The notes beneath the pieces are model-generated. The model was not told where the DNA came from. It made no database searches and was given only the letters and a program-made list of their open reading frames with translations. The translations under genes were made by a program, and so were the position numbers. DNA of 39,404 nt from Thermoleophilaceae bacterium (GTDB taxonomy: Bacteria > Actinomycetota > Thermoleophilia > Solirubrobacterales > Thermoleophilaceae), in contig JAUJNT010000001.1 of the NCBI GenBank assembly GCA_030448005.1, positions 100,166 to 139,569 on the forward strand, read 5' to 3'. Shown here piece after piece: positions 35,320 to 39,404 of the stretch. The stretch's first letter is position 1, and each line of letters begins with the position of its first letter.

Positions 35320-36314
35320 CCGCCCCCCATCACTGCCGTCTCCACTTGTTCGATGTCGGGCTCGCAGGGAATGACCGACGCCGCGCGGTTCATCGCCGTC
35401 TGCGGATCCTTCAGCCCGTGGCCGGTCAGGACGCACACCACGCGGCCCTCGGCCCCGTACCTGAGCAGCCCTGCCACCGACGCGGCCGAGGCCGGCTCGC
35501 AGAAGACCCCCTCCCGCGATCCCAGCAGCGAATATGCCTCGAGGATCTCCTCGTCGGTCACGGCGCGCACCTCTCCCCGGGAGCCCGTGAAGGCGCTCAT
35601 GGCGTCCTCCCAGCGGGCCGGGTTGCCGATCCTTATCGCCGAGGCCACCGTCTCGGGCTGCTCGACAGGTGCGCCCTCCACCAGCGGCGCGGCGCCGGCC
35701 GCCTGATAGCCGTGCAGCCGTGGGCGCACGCCGTCCTCCTGAAACCCGCGCCACCAGGCGGTCACGTTGCCGGCGTTGCCCACCGGGATGCAGAGCACGT
35801 CGGGTGCCTCCCCGAGCTCCTCGCAGACCTCGAACGCACCGGTCTTCTGCCCTTCGATCCGGTAGTCGTTGACCGAGTTGACGAGCGCGATCGGATGACG
35901 CTTGGCGAGCTCACGCACCAGCTCAAGCGCCTGATCGAAGTTCCCGCGCAGAGCGATCACGCGCGCGCCGTGCATCAGGGCCTGGGCGAGCTTGCCCGTC
36001 GCGATCTTCCCCTCGGGCACGATCACCACGCCGCGCAGGCCCGCCCGGGCGGCGTAGGCCGCGGCGCTCGCCGCCGTGTTGCCCGTGGAGGCGCACACCA
36101 CGGCCTTGGCGCCCTCCTCGAGGGCCGCCGACACCGCCACCGTCATACCGCGGTCCTTGAACGACCCGGTCGGATTGGCCCCCTCGACCTTCAGGTAGAC
36201 ATCGCAGCCCGTGCGCTCGGACAGGAAGGGGGCACCCACGAGCGGCGTGCCGCCCTCCTCGAGGCTCACCCGCGGCTCGACGGGAAGACGATCCGCGTAC
36301 CGCCACAGGTTCAG
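35316..36314 (-). CDS. thrC: Threonine synthase, probable CTG start
   Basis: A 332-residue PLP enzyme that turns phosphohomoserine into threonine. The PLP lysine is Lys53 in GSFKDRGM, and the phosphate loop resembles [10 protein letters not shown]. Other family marks are [30 protein letters not shown] and [13 protein letters not shown]. The nearest standard start, GTG 36269, would cut off [15 protein letters not shown], which is the usual ThrC N-terminus (WRYxDxLP). Upstream of it in frame there is no ATG, GTG or TTG before a stop, but CTG at 36314 follows a GGGAG with 7 nt spacing. I therefore propose a CTG start. This is inference; GTG 36269 remains possible. The hom stop is 13 bases upstream and the thrB start overlaps the end. 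Confidence 0.92.
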   Translation of the reverse strand: MNLWRYADRLPVEPRVSLEEGGTPLVGAPFLSERTGCDVYLKVEGANPTGSFKDRGMTVAVSAALEEGAKAVVCASTGNTAASAAAYAARAGLRGVVIVPEGKIATGKLAQALMHGARVIALRGNFDQALELVRELAKRHPIALVNSVNDYRIEGQKTGAFEVCEELGEAPDVLCIPVGNAGNVTAWWRGFQEDGVRPRLHGYQAAGAAPLVEGAPVEQPETVASAIRIGNPARWEDAMSAFTGSRGEVRAVTDEEILEAYSLLGSREGVFCEPASAASVAGLLRYGAEGRVVCVLTGHGLKDPQTAMNRAASVIPCEPDIEQVETAVMGGG

Positions 36315-36321
36315 GGGGCCG

Positions 36322-36326
36322 CTCCC
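36322..36326 (-). promoter_or_regulatory. Shine-Dalgarno GGGAG supporting the CTG start of thrC
   Basis: GGGAG on the minus strand lies 7 nt before CTG 36314 and about 52 nt before GTG 36269. It supports the extended N-terminus of threonine synthase. Confidence 0.5.
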
Positions 36327-36327
36327 G

Positions 36328-37563
36328 TCACTCGAACACCTCTTCGATCACATGGATGACCCGGGGGGGCGCGCGCACGAAGTCGAGTCGCTCGATCAGG
36401 TCGACCGCCGCCCGGAAGCGCGACTCGAGCACAGCGTGCATGACCATCGCAAGGCGGGCGTCCTCGCCGATGCCCTTCTGCACCACCGACTTGATCGACA
36501 CCCCCTGGAGGCCCAGGATCTCCGCCACCTGGGCGAGCACCCCCGGACGATCCGCCACCTCCACGTGCAGGTAGAACGCCGACTCGACGTCGCTCACGAG
36601 CGGTTGTGGCTCCGCCGGTGGCGGGTTGTAGGAAGGGGGGATCATGGCCGAGACCACGTCGCCCAGCACCGCCGAGGCCGTCTGGCTGCCGCCTGCGCCC
36701 GGGCCCGAGAGCGTGATCTCGGTGATCGCGGGAGACTCAATCGTGACCGCGTTGAAGGAGCCGTTCACGGCCGCCAGCGGATGACCGCCGTAGAGGAAGG
36801 CGGGATACACCTGTACCGAGAGCCCGTCCGCGCGACGCTCCGCGCTGCCGATCAGCTTGAGCGATAGGCCGAGCTCCTTGGCGTAGGCGATGTCCTCGGC
36901 CGTGATGCTCTCGATCCCCTCGCAGGGCACCTCGTCGAGGTGCACCGGCGTCCCGAAGGCCAGGCGGGCAAGGATCGCCATCTTGGCTGCCGCGTCCTTG
37001 CCGGTCACGTCCTCGGTGGGGTCGGCCTCGGCATAGCCCAGCGCCTGCGCCTCGCTCAACGCCTCCTCGTAGGAGGCCCCGGTGCGCTCCATCGCCGTCA
37101 GGATGAAGTTGGTCGTGCCGTTCACGATCCCGTGGACGCGCTCGATGTGCGCGCCCGCAAGGCTCTCGCCGATCACCCGGATGGCCGGCACCACACCGGC
37201 CACCGCTGCCTCGTAGCGCAGCTGGGCGCCCGACTCGCCGGCCGCCTCGAAGAGCTCCTCGCCGTGCCGGGAGAGCAGCTGCTTGTTGGCGGTCACGAGG
37301 TGCTTGCCGGAGCGCAGGCAGCGAAGCGCGTACTCGAGCGCGGGATCCGTGCCGCCGATCAGCTCGACCACCAGGTCGCTGCGCTCGAGGATCTCGCCGA
37401 AGTCCCCCCGGCTGCGGGTGAGCACGCCGCAGATCTCGGGGCGCCGGCCCACCACGCCGGCGATCGCGTCCGCTCGCTCCTCCAGCAGGCGCTCGAAGGC
37501 GCCACCAACCGTGCCGTGGCCCAGCAGCCCGACCCGGAAGGGCCGGGTATGGCTAGCGGTCAC
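36328..37563 (-). CDS. hom: Homoserine dehydrogenase with ACT domain
   Basis: A 411-residue NAD(P)-dependent enzyme that reduces aspartate semialdehyde to homoserine. The nucleotide site is [12 protein letters not shown] (residues 12-23), followed by [11 protein letters not shown] and [12 protein letters not shown]. The catalytic region is [21 protein letters not shown]. The C-terminal ACT domain ([20 protein letters not shown]) binds threonine in homologues, so feedback inhibition by threonine is expected. GTG at 37563 lies inside the end of lysA (GTGACCGCTAG, 11-nt overlap). The longer frame upstream only reads lysA antisense or another frame. The gene is part of the lysA-hom-thrC-thrB operon. 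Confidence 0.95.
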   Translation of the reverse strand: MTASHTRPFRVGLLGHGTVGGAFERLLEERADAIAGVVGRRPEICGVLTRSRGDFGEILERSDLVVELIGGTDPALEYALRCLRSGKHLVTANKQLLSRHGEELFEAAGESGAQLRYEAAVAGVVPAIRVIGESLAGAHIERVHGIVNGTTNFILTAMERTGASYEEALSEAQALGYAEADPTEDVTGKDAAAKMAILARLAFGTPVHLDEVPCEGIESITAEDIAYAKELGLSLKLIGSAERRADGLSVQVYPAFLYGGHPLAAVNGSFNAVTIESPAITEITLSGPGAGGSQTASAVLGDVVSAMIPPSYNPPPAEPQPLVSDVESAFYLHVEVADRPGVLAQVAEILGLQGVSIKSVVQKGIGEDARLAMVMHAVLESRFRAAVDLIERLDFVRAPPRVIHVIEEVFE

Positions 37564-38845
37564 GGAGGGTGAGATCGTCGTAGGTCTCACGCCGCACGAC
37601 CACGCGGGCATCGCCCTCGCGGCAGAAGATCACAGGTGGGCGCCGCACCGCGTTGTAGTTGTTGGCCATCGCGTGACCATATGCGCCGGTGGCCGGGATC
37701 ACGAGGATGTCGCCGGGGCGTGGGTCCTCGAGCGCCGCCTCCGGCACGAGCACGTCGCCCGACTCACAGTGCATCCCCGCGATACGGCAGGGTGTGGAGT
37801 CACCGAAGCGCGCGGCCAGGTCGGCCTCGTAGACCGCGCCGTAGAGCATCGGGCGGATGTTGTCCGACATGCCACCGTCCACCGAGACGTAGGTGCGCAC
37901 GCCCGGGATCTCCTTCACCGTGCCTACGGTGTAGAGCGAGACGCCCGCGTTGCCCACGAGCGAGCGACCCGGCTCGCAGAGCACCGTCACGTCGCGCGGC
38001 GCGCCGCGCAGCATCGCCTCGGCGTACTCGTCGGCCGACGGTGGGCGCTCGTCGCGGGTGTAGGCGATGCCGAACCCACCGCCGAGGTTGAGCAGCGGCA
38101 GGTCGCCGATCTGCAGCAGCACGTCGGCGAGCGCCTCGTAGACGTCGAGGGCGTACACCTGGGAGCCGATGTGCGCGTGCAGTCCGCGCAGCTCGAGCCC
38201 CGCCTGCGAGCAGCGCTCGATCGCCTGCCCTACGTGGGCCATCGGAATCCCGAACTTCGAGTCCGCCTGGCCGGTTCGGATCGAGGCATGGGTCTCGGGC
38301 TCGATGCCCGGGGTCACCCGCAGGAGCACGCGCTGGGAGGCGTCGCCCGTGAGCCGCTCGAGGCGGTCGATCTCGTCGAAGGAGTCGACCACGATGTGCC
38401 CGACCGCGGCGGCGAGCGCCTCCTCGAGCTCCCGGTCACTCTTGTTGTTGCCGTGCATGTAGATGCGGTCGGCGCCGAAGCCGCCGGCGAGCGCCATGTG
38501 CAGCTCCCCGCCGGAGGCCACGTCGCAGTCAAGCCCCGCCTCGGCGAAGAGGCGAAGTGCGGCGGTGCACGGGAACGCCTTGCTCGCGTAGACCACGCCG
38601 AAGCGCTCGGTGCGGCGCGCGAAGGCCTGCGTGACCACGCGCGCCCGCTCGCGCATGTCGTCCTCTGCGTAGACGTAGGCGGGCGTGCCGAACTCACGTG
38701 CCAGCTCGATGGTGTCGCAGCCACCGATCTCGAGGTGGCCGGCCGCGTTGATGCGCGAGCCCAGTGGATAGACGTGCGCGACGGCACCGGGCAGGCCGGC
38801 CTCCCTCGCCTCAGGCAGGGCCTGGTCTGCGTCCTCGCGGGGCAT
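37553..38845 (-). CDS. lysA: Diaminopimelate decarboxylase
   Basis: A 430-residue PLP enzyme that makes L-lysine from meso-diaminopimelate. The PLP lysine is in VVYASKAFPC, the phosphate-binding glycines are LGGGFGIAY, and the C-terminal active-site motifs are CEPGRSLVGNAG and HCESGDVLV. The N-terminus reads VYPLGSRINAAGHLEIGGCD, as in actinobacterial LysA. ATG at 38845 is the start; an open frame continues to 38983 but belongs to the divergent gene's antisense. The start lies only 13 bases from that of the divergent hydrolase, leaving little promoter space. This gene heads the amino-acid operon. In many actinobacteria argS precedes lysA, but it is absent here. Confidence 0.95.
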   Translation of the reverse strand: MPREDADQALPEAREAGLPGAVAHVYPLGSRINAAGHLEIGGCDTIELAREFGTPAYVYAEDDMRERARVVTQAFARRTERFGVVYASKAFPCTAALRLFAEAGLDCDVASGGELHMALAGGFGADRIYMHGNNKSDRELEEALAAAVGHIVVDSFDEIDRLERLTGDASQRVLLRVTPGIEPETHASIRTGQADSKFGIPMAHVGQAIERCSQAGLELRGLHAHIGSQVYALDVYEALADVLLQIGDLPLLNLGGGFGIAYTRDERPPSADEYAEAMLRGAPRDVTVLCEPGRSLVGNAGVSLYTVGTVKEIPGVRTYVSVDGGMSDNIRPMLYGAVYEADLAARFGDSTPCRIAGMHCESGDVLVPEAALEDPRPGDILVIPATGAYGHAMANNYNAVRRPPVIFCREGDARVVVRRETYDDLTLRDR

Positions 38846-38858
38846 AGGCTTGGCGATT

Positions 38859-39404
38859 ATGAAGCACGCCTCCCCGCAGCCACCGGAGCTGGGCGAGCAG
38901 GATGGCCTCTCGTACGCGCTGTTCCTTCCCGACCGCCGGCCCAGCGCCGGAGTGGTCATTCTCCACGGCGCCGGCTCCGCCAAGGAGAGCCACTTCGACT
39001 TCGCTCGCCTCTGCCGGGAGGCAGGCCTCGCCGCCCTGGCCTATGACGCCCGCGGGCACGGCCGCTCCGAGGGGGTCTTCGGACCATCGGCCATAGAGGA
39101 CGCGGTGGCCATGTGCTCGCTGCTGCGGCAACACGCACCTGAGGTGGCCCTCCGCGGCTCGAGCCTCGGTGGCTGGCTGGCGATCCACGCCGCCGCGGCG
39201 GACCGCCACGTAGCCGCCGTCGTGGCCATCTGCCCGGCGCCCGAGGCCCTCCTTCTCCGCGGCCTGCGCTCCGGAGCCCTCCAGGGCTTCAGAGCCGACC
39301 GCGAGGCGCTTGAGCCGTTCCTTCAGGAGCTCGATCTCACGCACGCCGTCAGGCAGCTCGGCCGGCAAGGATTCAGCACGGACGCTGAATCCTTCGAATC
39401 CGGT
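38859..39404 (+). CDS. Alpha/beta hydrolase, partial (runs off window)
   Basis: The first 182 codons of an alpha/beta hydrolase with no stop before the window end. The oxyanion-like HGAGSAKESHFDF, the strand LAALAYDARGHGRSEG and the nucleophile elbow RGSSLGGW (G-x-S-x-G) are present. The later Asp and His are not seen, since the gene is cut or diverges near the end. Serine-hydrolase activity on esters is likely, but the substrate is unknown. ATG at 38859 begins just before the usual N-terminus. It is divergent from lysA with only 13 bases between starts. From about 39365 the predicted sequence (GRQGFSTDAESFESG) no longer looks like the family and contains a perfect hairpin, so this end may be unreliable. 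Confidence 0.78.
   Translation, partial: MKHASPQPPELGEQDGLSYALFLPDRRPSAGVVILHGAGSAKESHFDFARLCREAGLAALAYDARGHGRSEGVFGPSAIEDAVAMCSLLRQHAPEVALRGSSLGGWLAIHAAAADRHVAAVVAICPAPEALLLRGLRSGALQGFRADREALEPFLQELDLTHAVRQLGRQGFSTDAESFESG
39369..39392. repeat. Hairpin at the window end
   Basis: GGATTCAGC and GCTGAATCC form a perfect 9-bp stem with loop ACGGAC, followed by a third GAATCC. It lies within the open frame of the partial hydrolase. It may be a terminator-like element or a sequence-end artefact. Confidence 0.45.

Noticed and set aside
38846-38983. Longer start for lysA
   Set aside because: The extra codons are antisense to the hydrolase, whose HGAGS and GHGRSEG motifs show it is real there.
39381-39404. 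TTCGAATCC at the end of the window resembling a tRNA T-loop
   Set aside because: No acceptor, D or anticodon arms can be built around it, and the stem before it is part of a simple hairpin.

Overview
The window is chromosomal DNA of a high-GC actinobacterium. My best placement is class Thermoleophilia (Solirubrobacterales/Gaiellales-like). The reasons are the extreme GC codon usage, frequent GTG/TTG starts, a MarP-type membrane protease, a NADPH-type glutamate synthase, a lysA-hom-thrC-thrB cluster, and several small zinc-ribbon and Arg/Ala-rich proteins of a style common in that class. This is inference from protein style only; there is no rRNA gene and I could not run a search.

Layout. Positions 1-7.8 kb (minus strand): a DNA end-processing operon. 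A Cys/His-motif hypothetical gene precedes an AddB-like gene, an AddA-like helicase-nuclease overlapping it by ATGA, and a small hypothetical gene. 7.8-11.2 kb: a calcineurin-like phosphoesterase convergent with a type IA topoisomerase (topB). 11.3-18.7 kb: an envelope and signalling block. It holds a sigma-like/zinc anti-sigma/TM fusion protein, a secreted lysyl-oxidase-like protein without copper histidines, MarP, a penicillin-binding transpeptidase, a lipoprotein, an SRPBCC protein, a CxxC mini-protein and a zinc-ribbon-FHA protein. 18.9-20.8 kb: a secreted ferritin-like protein with a strong hairpin behind it, then a decayed sigK-rskA-like locus that is both frameshifted and internally deleted. 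20.8-26.9 kb: gltB-gltD, divergent from an amidase (27-28.4 kb). 28.4-30.8 kb: a large secreted metallophosphoesterase with an extra basic C-terminal domain. 30.8-31.9 kb: an AbiEi-like/DUF559 gene bracketed by an imperfect direct repeat, with a tandem repeat beside it. 32-34 kb: two hypothetical genes and a HAD phosphatase. 34-38.8 kb: lysA-hom-thrC-thrB-nudix, tightly packed with overlapping start and stop codons. 38.9 kb to the end: a partial alpha/beta hydrolase.

How the genes work together. The minus-strand lysA-hom-thrC-thrB set covers the last step to lysine and three steps from aspartate semialdehyde to threonine. gltB/gltD supplies glutamate, the amino donor for such pathways. AddA/AddB-like proteins would process double-strand breaks for recombination. 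MarP and the divergent PBP both act at the cell wall.

I saw no complete mobile element, CRISPR array, tRNA or rRNA. The most unusual items are: the sigma/anti-sigma/TM fusion; the hybrid sigma-RskA relic; the repeat-flanked DUF559 gene; AddA- and AddB-like subunits that both seem to carry iron-sulphur nuclease cysteines; and a likely CTG start for thrC.
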